From contig CASFUI010000311.1 in NCBI GenBank assembly GCA_949297565.1, positions 1 through 9,806 of the forward strand: DNA of 9,806 nucleotides, written 5' to 3'. The position numbers and the translations under genes are program-made. The notes beneath the pieces are model-generated. The model worked only from the letters and a program-made list of their open reading frames with translations, was not told where the DNA came from and did no database searches. The stretch comes from an uncultured Eubacteriales bacterium (GTDB lineage Bacteria; Bacillota; Clostridia; Lachnospirales; Lachnospiraceae). Of this stretch, positions 1-6,670 are shown one piece after another (within the stretch, counting starts at the first letter, position 1; each line of letters opens with the position of its first letter).

Positions 1-57
1 AAACGATTTAAAGTGTAAAAATATTAATAAAAATTTTTATAAAAAAAATTAATACTG

Positions 58-86
58 TTGACTTTGGATTTTGGATAGAGTATATT
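58..86 (+). promoter_or_regulatory. Sigma-A-type promoter of the HPr-like gene
   Basis: TTGACT at 58-63 and TATATT at 81-86 are separated by exactly 17 nt, matching the housekeeping consensus at 9 of 12 positions. Transcription would start near 93, giving a leader of about 68 nt. Upstream, 1-57 is almost pure A/T and includes a 14-nt perfect palindrome at 27-40, which could act as an UP element or bent DNA. The spacer carries a short direct repeat (TTTGGAT twice, 64-76). The promoter call rests on sequence match only. Confidence 0.7.
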
Positions 87-160
87 TTCTAAGTAGTTGC
101 AGATAAAATAAATTATTTTTCTGTAAAATTATTTAGAAAGTAAAAGGTGTATGTTAGAGT

Positions 161-412
161 ATGATACAAATGGTAGAGGTAGCAGACATTGAAAATGCGT
201 ACGGTAATCCGGTAGCAGAGCTTGTTCAGACAGCCTGCAAATTTGAGAGTCACATTACAGTTCAGTGCGACGGCAAATATATTAACGCAAAAAGCCTTAT
301 GGGAATGATGGCGTTCGGATTAAGAAAGGGCATGCAGGTGGAAATATCGGCTGACGGAGCTGATGCAGCGGAGGCAGTCGATACAATAAAAAATTTTTTG
401 GCATGTAATTAA
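161..412 (+). CDS. HPr-family protein lacking the phosphorylatable histidine (Crh-like)
   Basis: The 83-residue protein aligns over the full length of HPr, the phosphocarrier of the sugar phosphotransferase system. The second half is well conserved, with the regulatory-serine segment NAKSLMGMM (Ser45, equivalent to Ser46) and a following ADGADAAEAV segment. The active-site stretch is different: where HPr has GLHARPA this protein reads NAYGNPV, so His15 is Tyr14 and Arg17 is Asn16. It should therefore not relay phosphate from Enzyme I, but might still be phosphorylated by HPr kinase and bind a partner, as Bacillus Crh does (Crh has Gln at His15 but keeps the Arg). The 161 start places Tyr14 at the expected distance from the N-terminus. 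The ribosome site AAAGGTG (143-149) is modest. A second Met at 170 is possible. The downstream gene starts 23 nt after this one stops, so the two are probably co-transcribed. Family assignment is firm; the role is inferred. Confidence 0.88.
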   Translation: MIQMVEVADIENAYGNPVAELVQTACKFESHITVQCDGKYINAKSLMGMMAFGLRKGMQVEISADGADAAEAVDTIKNFLACN

Positions 413-420
413 TGCCTGAT

Positions 421-427
421 GAGGAGG
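421..427 (+). promoter_or_regulatory. Ribosome binding site deciding the start at 436
   Basis: GAGGAGG lies 8 nt before ATG 436. The alternative in-frame ATG at 412 overlaps the last base of the preceding stop codon and has no comparable site upstream. The start at 436 is therefore preferred and removes eight residues from the longest reading. Confidence 0.85.
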
Positions 428-435
428 TAATCATA

Positions 436-933
436 ATGAAGGAAAATGAGATGATTGGAAAAGCTGCAAAGCAGCAGGTATCGTCAAAGGCAGAAGATGT
501 TAATTCAGAAAAGACCAAAAGTGAAACTGTAAAGGCAGCGGCAGTTAAGACTGAAGCTGTAAAGAAGGAAGAGCCAAAGGCAGAGAAGGTACAGGCGGCG
601 GACGATGCTGCTAAGCCGGCAGTTAAGAGAGGAAGACCAAAGAAGGATTCAACGGACAATAAGACGACAGCAAAGAAGAGTACAGCTGCAAAGAAGACAG
701 CAGATAAAAAGACAGCCGGACGTCCTAAGAAGAGTTCTGAATATAAGAAAGAGCTGTTTGTTCAGTTTAACGGAAATCAGATAGATGAGGCTGAGATTAT
801 CAAGCGTGTCGAGGCTGACCTCAAAGAGCAGAATGTTTCAATCAGTGATTTGAAGCTTTACCTCAAGCCGGAAGATAACGCATGCTATTATGTTGCGAAC
901 GGAAAGGTTGCAGGAAAGGTTGACCTTTATTAA
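436..933 (+). CDS. DUF6465-type protein with Lys/Ala-rich, AT-hook-like N-terminal tail
   Basis: This is a 165-residue two-part protein. Residues 1 to about 103 are low-complexity and rich in Lys, Ala, Glu and Thr, with AKK-type repeats resembling bacterial histone H1-like tails. Two GRP motifs flanked by basic residues, KRGRPKK (64-70) and AGRPKK (94-99), match the core of the AT-hook, which binds the minor groove of A/T-rich DNA. Residues about 104-165 (from ELFVQFNG to GKVAGKVDLY) form a compact domain that I recognise as the DUF6465 type common in Lachnospiraceae; its function is unknown. No signal peptide or membrane segment is seen. The protein follows the His-less HPr in one transcript and is closed by the terminator at 998-1031. 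DNA or nucleoid binding is an inference from the tail; an interaction with RNA or another acidic partner is also possible. Confidence 0.8.
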   Translation: MKENEMIGKAAKQQVSSKAEDVNSEKTKSETVKAAAVKTEAVKKEEPKAEKVQAADDAAKPAVKRGRPKKDSTDNKTTAKKSTAAKKTADKKTAGRPKKSSEYKKELFVQFNGNQIDEAEIIKRVEADLKEQNVSISDLKLYLKPEDNACYYVANGKVAGKVDLY

Positions 934-997
934 TTAAAAACATATTTGATTTTACATACTCGGGAGATACGACGCCCCAATATAATGAATATCCATT

Positions 998-1031
998 AAA
1001 GCTGTCTTTTTATAGACAGCTTTCTTTTTTT
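998..1031 (+). terminator. Intrinsic terminator after the HPr-like/DUF6465 unit
   Basis: AAAGCTGTC (998-1006) pairs perfectly over 9 bp with GACAGCTTT (1015-1023). The loop is 8 nt, and the stem is followed by C and seven T residues. The stop codon at 933 is 64 nt upstream; no other feature was recognised between them. Confidence 0.9.
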
Positions 1032-1071
1032 GCACAAAAAATTCATGAGAAATCTTCAATACATTTTTTCT

Positions 1072-1100
1072 TTGAAAAATTTAAAAAAATAATGTATAAT
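1072..1100 (+). promoter_or_regulatory. Sigma-A-type promoter of the CarD-family gene
   Basis: TTGAAA (1072-1077) and a perfect TATAAT (1095-1100) are 17 nt apart. The predicted start point is near 1107. The upstream in-frame ATG at 1092 overlaps this -10 element and would not be on the mRNA, which supports translation from 1170. Confidence 0.82.
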
Positions 1101-1169
1101 AGCAGAAGAAATTTGTTACGTTTTAGGATTAAAATTTTTAATGTACGTTTGGCGAATGGAGGATTTAGA

Positions 1170-1667
1170 ATGTTTGAAGTAAATGATAAGGTTGTGTATG
1201 GTTTGGTTGGCGTTTGTGAAATTACAGATATTTCAGCCCCGCCGATTAAGGGAATTGAGGGTGACTATTATTTCCTGCAGCCGGTTTATGATGACAAGGG
1301 AATAATTTATTCTCCGGTAAACAGCGCTAAGGTGCAGATAAGAAATATAATTACAAAAAAAGAAGCCGAAAAGATTATAAATATTGCAAAGAACTGCCGG
1401 GCAGACAGCAGGCTCAATGAAAATATTTCACCAGCGCAGTATGATGAGATGATAAAATCACAGGAGCCTATGAAGCTGCTTCATCTTATACGCGTCTTGT
1501 ACAATATTAAAAATGAGCGCGCAAAGGATTTGCGGAAGATGAAATCAGCAGACAGCAGGATGCTTGCCACAGCAAGAAAACTTCTGTACGGAGAGATTGC
1601 CGCTTCACTTGAGACAGAGCTGTCCGAGCTTACAGATGACCTTGATTCATATCTTGGACAGAACTGA
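1170..1667 (+). CDS. CarD/CdnL-family transcriptional regulator
   Basis: The 165-residue protein begins MFEVNDKVVYGLVGVCEITDI, the typical opening of the CarD/CdnL/TRCF RNA polymerase-interacting domain (about residues 1-62, Tudor-like, contacts the beta subunit). Residues about 70-160 are helical and charged, as in the C-terminal DNA-binding domain of CarD, which stabilises the open promoter complex at rRNA and housekeeping promoters. Length fits the family (about 160 residues). The start at 1170 is preceded by GGAGGA (1158-1163) at 6 nt spacing; the longer reading from 1092 begins inside the promoter. The next gene starts 73 nt after the stop with no convincing terminator between, so read-through into the deacetylase is possible. 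Family confidence is high; its target promoters cannot be told from sequence. Confidence 0.9.
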   Translation: MFEVNDKVVYGLVGVCEITDISAPPIKGIEGDYYFLQPVYDDKGIIYSPVNSAKVQIRNIITKKEAEKIINIAKNCRADSRLNENISPAQYDEMIKSQEPMKLLHLIRVLYNIKNERAKDLRKMKSADSRMLATARKLLYGEIAASLETELSELTDDLDSYLGQN

Positions 1668-1740
1668 TATTATGGATTAATGAATAGAAAAATAAATCAT
1701 ACATATATTATAGATAAGACATTATGCATTGGTATTATTT

Positions 1741-2541
1741 ATGATAAATAAGGACGCGCTTAATTTCCTGAAAAAAAGAATGGTCTGTCGTTTATGTATT
1801 ATTTTTACTTTTTTATTTGTAGTTATATTTTTTTTTCTGGTATCAGTCTATAGCGAAGCCGGTAATAACGGAGATAATAATTCAGAAAATTATGGTATGT
1901 CGGATGAAGTTCTGTCTTCGGATCCGGGGGCTTCGGATATTGTGTCGGAAGATTATGGCGATGCTGACGCCATTGATCGAATGTATGACAGAATGGTTGC
2001 AATTACGTTTGACGACGGTCCCAACTCACAGACGACAGAAAAGCTGTTGGACGGTCTCAGGGAGAGAGGCGTGAGGGCAACTTTTTTTTTAATAGGAAAG
2101 AGCATAGTTGGAAATGAAGAGCTTATAAAGAGGATGCACGATGAGGGGCATCTTATCGGCAATCACACCTATTCTCATATTAAGCTTGACGCGTCAAATA
2201 TGAGCGCGGCGATTAAGGAGATTACCGACACTAATGAGCTTATTACATCAATTACCGGAGAGGAGGTAAAGTATATACGTCCTCCCTTTGGCGCGTATAC
2301 GGACGCGCTTTTAAGCAGTGTAAATATGACGCCTGTGCTTTGGAGCGTGGACCCTGACGACTGGGCGACGGAGAATACTTCAAAGATAGTGCAGAGTGTT
2401 GTAAAAAATGCTAAGAATGGAGATATAATTCTTCTGCATGATATTTATGATTCCTCTGTCGCGGCTGCACTGGAGATTATTGACCAGCTGAGGGCGAAGG
2501 GATTTATTTTTGTTACGGTAGACCAGCTTCTGCTGGATTAA
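1741..2541 (+). CDS. Membrane-anchored polysaccharide deacetylase (NodB/PgdA-type)
   Basis: This 266-residue protein has a basic N-terminus, one hydrophobic segment at about residues 18-37 (uncleaved anchor or signal peptide) and an acidic Ser/Asn/Asp-rich linker to about 80. A complete NodB-fold carbohydrate esterase 4 domain follows. All five catalytic motifs are present: TFDDGP (89-94, catalytic base and metal Asp), H-x3-H (His142 and His146, metal ligands), RPPFG (180-184), DPDDW (204-208) and LLHD (231-234). Enzymes of this family remove N-acetyl groups from peptidoglycan or other extracellular polysaccharide, often giving lysozyme resistance; the exact substrate is not visible. The start at ATG 1741 has a poor ribosome site. 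TTG 1729 and ATG 1780 are alternatives, the latter still keeping the anchor. Two runs of nine T (1828-1836, 2082-2090) lie in frame. Exodeoxyribonuclease III follows after 22 nt. Confidence 0.9.
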   Translation: MINKDALNFLKKRMVCRLCIIFTFLFVVIFFFLVSVYSEAGNNGDNNSENYGMSDEVLSSDPGASDIVSEDYGDADAIDRMYDRMVAITFDDGPNSQTTEKLLDGLRERGVRATFFLIGKSIVGNEELIKRMHDEGHLIGNHTYSHIKLDASNMSAAIKEITDTNELITSITGEEVKYIRPPFGAYTDALLSSVNMTPVLWSVDPDDWATENTSKIVQSVVKNAKNGDIILLHDIYDSSVAAALEIIDQLRAKGFIFVTVDQLLLD

Positions 2542-2563
2542 TTGGAGCTGAGAGGAAGAATTG

Positions 2564-3319
2564 ATGAAATTAATTTCGTGGAATGTAAACGGTTTGAGAG
2601 CATGTGTTCAGAAGGGCTTTCTTGATTATTTCAAGGCTGCGGACGCTGATATTTTCTGCATACAGGAGAGCAAAATGCAGGCCGGGCAGCTTGATTTGGA
2701 GCTGCCGGGATATTACCAGTACTGGAATTATGCGGAAAAGAAAGGGTATTCAGGAACGGCGGTTTTTACGAAGAGGGAACCGCTTTCGGTTTCCTGCGGC
2801 ATCGGGCTTGACGAGCACGACCATGAGGGGCGCGTAATTACGCTTGAGTACGAGAATTTTTATATTGTAACTGTATATACGCCCAATTCTCAGAATGAGC
2901 TGGCAAGGCTCGATTACAGGATGATTTGGGAGGACGATTTTCACGCGTATTTAAAAAAGCTTGAAAAGACCAAGCCGGTTGTCGTATGCGGTGATATGAA
3001 CGTTGCTCACAGGGAGATTGATTTAAAAAATCCAAAGACTAACAGAAAAAATGCGGGATTTACCGATGAGGAGCGCGAAAAAATGACGGAGCTTCTTGAT
3101 GATGGATTTATTGATACATTCAGGTACTTTTATCCTGATAAAACTGATATTTATTCGTGGTGGTCATATCGCTTTTCGGCGCGCGCAAAAAACGCCGGGT
3201 GGCGTATTGACTATTTTCTTGTATCAGAGGCTTTAAAGGACAGGCTTAAAGACGCAGCTATCCATACCGAGGTTATGGGCTCTGATCATTGTCCGGTTGA
3301 GCTTGATATAGAACTGTAA
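2564..3319 (+). CDS. xth: Exodeoxyribonuclease III / AP endonuclease
   Basis: The 251-residue protein belongs to the exonuclease/endonuclease/phosphatase superfamily. It cleaves DNA 5' to abasic sites and has 3'-5' exonuclease activity in base excision repair. All catalytic positions of E. coli ExoIII have counterparts: Asn7 in SWNVNGLRA, Glu35 in CIQESK (metal), Tyr105 in VYTPNS, Asp144 and Asn146 in CGDMNVAH, Asp216 in WRIDYFL and the Asp241-His242 pair in GSDHCP. Length is normal for the family. ATG 2564 is preferred over the in-frame TTG at 2561: the ribosome site AGAGGA (2551-2556) is spaced 7 nt from it and homologues begin MKLISWN. The gene follows the deacetylase by 22 nt and is probably co-transcribed. 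A terminator lies 22 nt after the stop. Confidence 0.95.
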   Translation: MKLISWNVNGLRACVQKGFLDYFKAADADIFCIQESKMQAGQLDLELPGYYQYWNYAEKKGYSGTAVFTKREPLSVSCGIGLDEHDHEGRVITLEYENFYIVTVYTPNSQNELARLDYRMIWEDDFHAYLKKLEKTKPVVVCGDMNVAHREIDLKNPKTNRKNAGFTDEEREKMTELLDDGFIDTFRYFYPDKTDIYSWWSYRFSARAKNAGWRIDYFLVSEALKDRLKDAAIHTEVMGSDHCPVELDIEL

Positions 3320-3341
3320 GTATAATCATGTCTCAAAATAC

Positions 3342-3368
3342 ATGTAAGATTTTTTACTTGCATTTTTT
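3342..3368 (+). terminator. Intrinsic terminator after exodeoxyribonuclease III
   Basis: ATGTAAG (3342-3348) pairs with CTTGCAT (3357-3363) over 7 bp, including one G-U pair, with an 8-nt loop. The stem is followed by a T tract to 3368. It separates the upstream unit from the valS leader. Confidence 0.7.
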
Positions 3369-3395
3369 GGGCTATTCTATTATTATTAGTACAAT
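3367..3395 (+). promoter_or_regulatory. Probable promoter of the T-box/valS transcript
   Basis: TTGGGC (3367-3372) and TACAAT (3390-3395) are 17 nt apart, giving a start near 3402, just before the first T-box helix at 3415. An overlapping alternative is TTGCAT (3358-3363) with TATTAT (3381-3386), also with a 17-nt spacer. Both overlap the preceding terminator. Confidence 0.55.
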
Positions 3396-3414
3396 TAATG
3401 CAAATAACTGAAAT

Positions 3415-3717
3415 GCTGTGAAAAAGAGGAGTAGCTCAAAAACACCGCAAGAGAGAGCTGTCCGCTGGCTGTAAGACGGCTTCGGAAGGTTTTGTGGCGA
3501 AGGTAGCTTTGGAGCAGTACGGCTGAAAGCGCATATTTCTGAAGAGCGGGCGGGGTTGATTATCAGCTTGCGTTCCGGCGCTGTGTAGGCCGTAACGGAG
3601 TCATTCTCGTTACTGAATGGAGAGGATTGCCGGTATTTTCCGGTAATTGAACAAAGGTGGTACCGCGTTTATACGCCCTTTGCAGTGCAATAAAAGCCCT
3701 GCAGAGGGATTTTTTTA
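3415..3717 (+). promoter_or_regulatory. T-box leader (tRNA-Val responsive) controlling valS
   Basis: T-box leaders bind a specific tRNA; uncharged tRNA stabilises an antiterminator and allows transcription of the synthetase gene. Stem I closes by GCTGT (3415-3419) with ACGGC (3519-3523). It contains the conserved AGTA segment on the 5' side, an AGAGAG segment and a GGCTGTAAGAC apical motif. On the 3' side, GAAGGTAGC suggests GTA (3503-3505) as specifier codon, a Val codon followed by a purine. A stem III-like hairpin pairs GTAACG (3592-3597) with CGTTAC (3608-3613). The T-box proper, AAAGGTGGTACCGCG (3653-3667), carries bulge bases TGGT, which would pair with an ACCA tRNA end, consistent with tRNA-Val discriminator A. 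The terminator occupies 3676-3717. Identity is secure from the T-box sequence and the valS gene; the exact specifier is inferred. Confidence 0.93.
3676..3717 (+). terminator. Regulated terminator of the T-box leader
   Basis: CCCTTTGCAG (3676-3685) pairs with CTGCAGAGGG (3699-3708) over 10 bp with one G-U pair and a 13-nt loop. Then come A and eight T residues (3710-3717). It lies directly after the T-box sequence, as expected for the alternative structure to the antiterminator. Confidence 0.88.
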
Positions 3718-3731
3718 TTCTATAGTAATTC

Positions 3732-3845
3732 AGAGAACTTTCATATAGAATAAAAATGCTCCGCAGAATCGCAGAGGCGAGGAAAGGTAATTATTCTTAC
3801 GAATCCGCGGCTCGCGAAAGAGTTCTCAAGCGAACTCATTTTTAT
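3732..3845. repeat. Structured palindromic intergenic segment between T-box and valS
   Basis: This stretch is bounded by inverted 9-mers ATAAAAATG (3750-3758) and CATTTTTAT (3837-3845). It holds further complementary pairs: GAGAAC (3733-3738) with GTTCTC (3822-3827), GGCGAG-side GCGAG (3777-3781) with CTCGC (3811-3815), a local hairpin ATTC/GAAT (3794-3804) and a local hairpin GAGTTC/GAACTC (3820-3837). It makes the gap from T-box terminator to valS about 166 nt. A dispersed palindromic repeat or MITE-like insertion is plausible, but no second copy is present in this window. It could also be a native mRNA-stability or processing element. Confidence 0.4.
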
Positions 3846-3883
3846 CATAGGCTTACATTAACCATGAACAGGAGGAAAATTTA

Positions 3884-6535
3884 ATGAGCAGGGAACTGGA
3901 AAAAACTTATAATCCGTCTGAGATTGAGGACAGATTGTATCAGAAATGGCTTGACAGGAAGTATTTCCACGCCGAGGTTGACAGAAGCAGGAAACCGTTT
4001 ACTATTGTTATGCCGCCGCCTAATATTACGGGCAAGCTGCATATGGGTCATGCGCTCGACAATACAATGCAGGATATTATTATAAGATTTAAGCGTATGC
4101 AGGGCTATGAGGCATTGTGGGTGCCGGGAACTGACCACGCAAGTATTTCAACAGAGGTAAAGGTTACCAATGCGCTTAAGGAAGAGGGAATTGACAAGCA
4201 TGAGCTTGGCAGAGAAGGCTTTTTAAAGAGAACATGGGAGTGGAAAAGAGAGTACGGCGGGACAATAACAAGCCAGCTTAAAAAAATCGGCTCTTCATGC
4301 GACTGGGACAGAGAGCGATTCACAATGGACGAGGGCTGCTCTAAGGCTGTTCAGACGGTATTTATAAATCTTTACAATAAGGGGCTTATCTATAAGGGCT
4401 CAAGGATTGTAAACTGGTGTCCTGTGTGCAATACCTCTATTTCGGATGCAGAGGTTGAGCACGAGGAGCAGGCGGGACATTTCTGGCATATCAACTATCC
4501 TGTCGCAGGCGAGGAAGGCCGCTTTGTGGAAATAGCGACTACAAGACCCGAGACGCTTCTTGGAGACACGGCTCTCGCTGTAAATCCTAAGGATGAGAGA
4601 TATAAGGATTTAGTCGGAAAAATGGTTAAGCTGCCGCTTACCGACAGGGAAATTCCGATTATTGCGGACGAATATGTAGATATGGAATTCGGAACAGGCG
4701 TGGTTAAGATTACGCCGGCTCATGACCCTAACGATTTCGAGGTGGGAAAGAGACATAATCTTCCTGAAATAAATATTTTAAATGATGACGCTACGATTAA
4801 TAATCTCGGCGGAAAATATGCGGGAATGGACCGCTATGAGGCGAGAAAAGCGATGGTAGAGGATTTGAAGGAACAGGGACTTCTTGTTCGCGTTGAGGAC
4901 CATGTGCACAATGTAGGTACTCATGACCGATGCAAGACAACTGTTGAGCCTATGGTTAAGCAGCAGTGGTTTGTAAAGATGGACGAGCTTATCAAGCCTG
5001 CAGTTGAGGGAGTTAAGAACGGAGACATCGAGCTTATGCCCGCGTCTATGGATAAGACATATTATAACTGGACCGACAATATCCGCGACTGGTGTATTTC
5101 GAGACAGCTCTGGTGGGGACACAGAATTCCTGCATATTACTGCAAGGACTGCGGAGAGATGACTGTCTCTGCCGATGAGGTGAAAAAATGTCCTAAGTGC
5201 GGAGGCACTCACATAGAGCAGGACCCTGACACACTCGACACATGGTTTTCATCGGCGCTCTGGCCGTTCTCTACGCTCGGCTGGCCTGAGAAGACGCCTG
5301 AGCTTGAATACTTCTATCCTACTGATGTGCTTGTCACAGGCTACGATATTATTTTCTTCTGGGTCATCAGAATGATTTTCTCCGGCTATGAGCATATGGG
5401 AAAGAAACCGTTCGGCAAGGTGCTCTTTCACGGGCTTGTGAGAGATTCGCAGGGACGCAAGATGAGCAAGTCGCTCGGAAACGGTATTGACCCTCTTGAG
5501 GTCATTGAGAAATACGGAGCTGACGCGCTGCGCTACACGCTTATTACCGGAAATGCTCCTGGAAATGATATGCGTTTTTACTGGGAGAGAGTAGAGGCAA
5601 GCAGAAATTTTGCGAACAAGGTCTGGAACGCGTCAAGATTTATCATGATGAACGACCCTGACAATAAGATTAAGACGACCGACGCACAGCCTGATAATCT
5701 CACAGAGGCGGATAAGTGGATTCTATCAAAAATGAATAAACTTATCACCGAGGTTACCGAAAATATGGAAAAATACGAGCTGGGTATAGCTGTCGCTAAG
5801 CTCAATGATTTTATATGGGAGGAATTCTGCGACTGGTATATAGAAATGGTTAAGCCTCGTCTCTATAATGATGAGGATACGACTAAGAACGCAGCTATAT
5901 GGACATTAAAGACAGTGCTTATAGACGCGTTAAAACTTCTGCACCCTTATATGCCGTTTATCACCGAGGAAATTTTCTGCAATATTCAGGATGAGGAAGA
6001 GTCGATTATGATTTCAAGCTGGCCTGTACACAGGGATAAATTTGATTTCCCTCAGCAGGAAAAGGCTATCGAGACTATCAAGGAGGCTGTCAGAAATATA
6101 AGGAATATCCGAGCTCAGATGAACGTCGCGCCGAGCAGAAAAGCGAAGGTGTTTGTGGTATCTGAGGACGAAAGCATAAGGAAAATTTTTGAGAACGGAA
6201 GCGTGTTCTTTGCGACGCTTGCACATGCGGGCGAGGTTTCCGTTCAGAGCGATAAGTCCGGTATTCCGGAGGATGCCGTATCCGCGGTAATTCCGGGGGC
6301 TGTGCTCTACATTCCTTTTGCGGAGCTTGTCGATATTGATAAGGAGATAGAGCGCCTTAAGAAAGAAGAGTCAAGATTAAACGGGGAGATTAAGCGCTGC
6401 GAGGGAATGCTGGGAAATGAAAAATTTATTTCTAAGGCTCCTCAGGCAAAGATTGATGAGGAGAAAGCAAAGCTTGAAAAGTATCAGCAGATGCTTTCAC
6501 AGGTAACGGAGCGTCTGGAAAGTCTTTCAAAGTAA
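3884..6535 (+). CDS. valS: Valyl-tRNA synthetase
   Basis: This 883-residue cytoplasmic class Ia synthetase joins valine to tRNA-Val. Signatures in order are PPPNITGKLHMGH (HIGH motif at 53-56); a Cys pair CPVC (179-182); the CP1 editing domain with TTRPETLLGD (219-228), which clears mischarged Thr; a second zinc knuckle with CKDC (420-423) and CPKC (436-439); LDTWFSSALWPF; GYDIIFFWVIRM; and KMSKS (526-530). The anticodon-binding helical domain follows. The C-terminal coiled-coil arm typical of bacterial ValRS runs from about residue 817 to 880. The start has AGGAGG (3870-3875) at 8 nt spacing. Length and domain order are normal, and nothing is truncated. Expression is expected to rise when uncharged tRNA-Val accumulates, through the T-box upstream. 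Confidence 0.98.
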   Translation: MSRELEKTYNPSEIEDRLYQKWLDRKYFHAEVDRSRKPFTIVMPPPNITGKLHMGHALDNTMQDIIIRFKRMQGYEALWVPGTDHASISTEVKVTNALKEEGIDKHELGREGFLKRTWEWKREYGGTITSQLKKIGSSCDWDRERFTMDEGCSKAVQTVFINLYNKGLIYKGSRIVNWCPVCNTSISDAEVEHEEQAGHFWHINYPVAGEEGRFVEIATTRPETLLGDTALAVNPKDERYKDLVGKMVKLPLTDREIPIIADEYVDMEFGTGVVKITPAHDPNDFEVGKRHNLPEINILNDDATINNLGGKYAGMDRYEARKAMVEDLKEQGLLVRVEDHVHNVGTHDRCKTTVEPMVKQQWFVKMDELIKPAVEGVKNGDIELMPASMDKTYYNWTDNIRDWCISRQLWWGHRIPAYYCKDCGEMTVSADEVKKCPKCGGTHIEQDPDTLDTWFSSALWPFSTLGWPEKTPELEYFYPTDVLVTGYDIIFFWVIRMIFSGYEHMGKKPFGKVLFHGLVRDSQGRKMSKSLGNGIDPLEVIEKYGADALRYTLITGNAPGNDMRFYWERVEASRNFANKVWNASRFIMMNDPDNKIKTTDAQPDNLTEADKWILSKMNKLITEVTENMEKYELGIAVAKLNDFIWEEFCDWYIEMVKPRLYNDEDTTKNAAIWTLKTVLIDALKLLHPYMPFITEEIFCNIQDEEESIMISSWPVHRDKFDFPQQEKAIETIKEAVRNIRNIRAQMNVAPSRKAKVFVVSEDESIRKIFENGSVFFATLAHAGEVSVQSDKSGIPEDAVSAVIPGAVLYIPFAELVDIDKEIERLKKEESRLNGEIKRCEGMLGNEKFISKAPQAKIDEEKAKLEKYQQMLSQVTERLESLSK

Positions 6536-6560
6536 CTGCCGAACTGAAGTTGTTACAATT

Positions 6561-6594
6561 CAGCCCGAGTCATTCGAAAAGCCGGGTTGATTTT
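6561..6594 (+). terminator. Weak terminator after valS
   Basis: CAGCCCG (6561-6567) pairs with CGGGTTG (6583-6589), 7 bp with one G-U pair and a 15-nt loop. A short, impure T run follows (ATTTT). The flanking A/T bases could extend the stem. Position fits the end of valS, but the T tract is poor. Confidence 0.45.
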
Positions 6595-6615
6595 AGCGCT
6601 GAAATATTGTTTAAT
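6587..6615 (+). promoter_or_regulatory. Candidate promoter of the PAS-domain gene
   Basis: TTGATT (6587-6592) and TTTAAT (6610-6615) are 17 nt apart, which would start transcription near 6622. The -35 overlaps the 3' arm of the valS terminator hairpin. The match is moderate, in A/T-rich DNA. Confidence 0.4.
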
Positions 6616-6670
6616 AGAATTAAGAAATGTTGTTTTATTGAGTTGAAAATTTCAGAAATGGAGGAGCATT

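Noticed and set aside
297..659. 120-codon open reading on the minus strand
   Set aside because: It lies opposite the HPr-like and Lys-rich genes. Its Ser/Ala/Phe-rich composition is the expected antisense of Lys/Ala/Glu codons, and no ribosome site was seen.
1151..1740. Promoter in front of the deacetylase (TATTAT at 1706-1711)
   Set aside because: No acceptable -35 element is found at 16-18 nt spacing. The region is simply A/T-rich.
4778..5212. 144-codon open reading on the minus strand within valS
   Set aside because: It is antisense to conserved valS sequence, with no recognisable family and no promoter.
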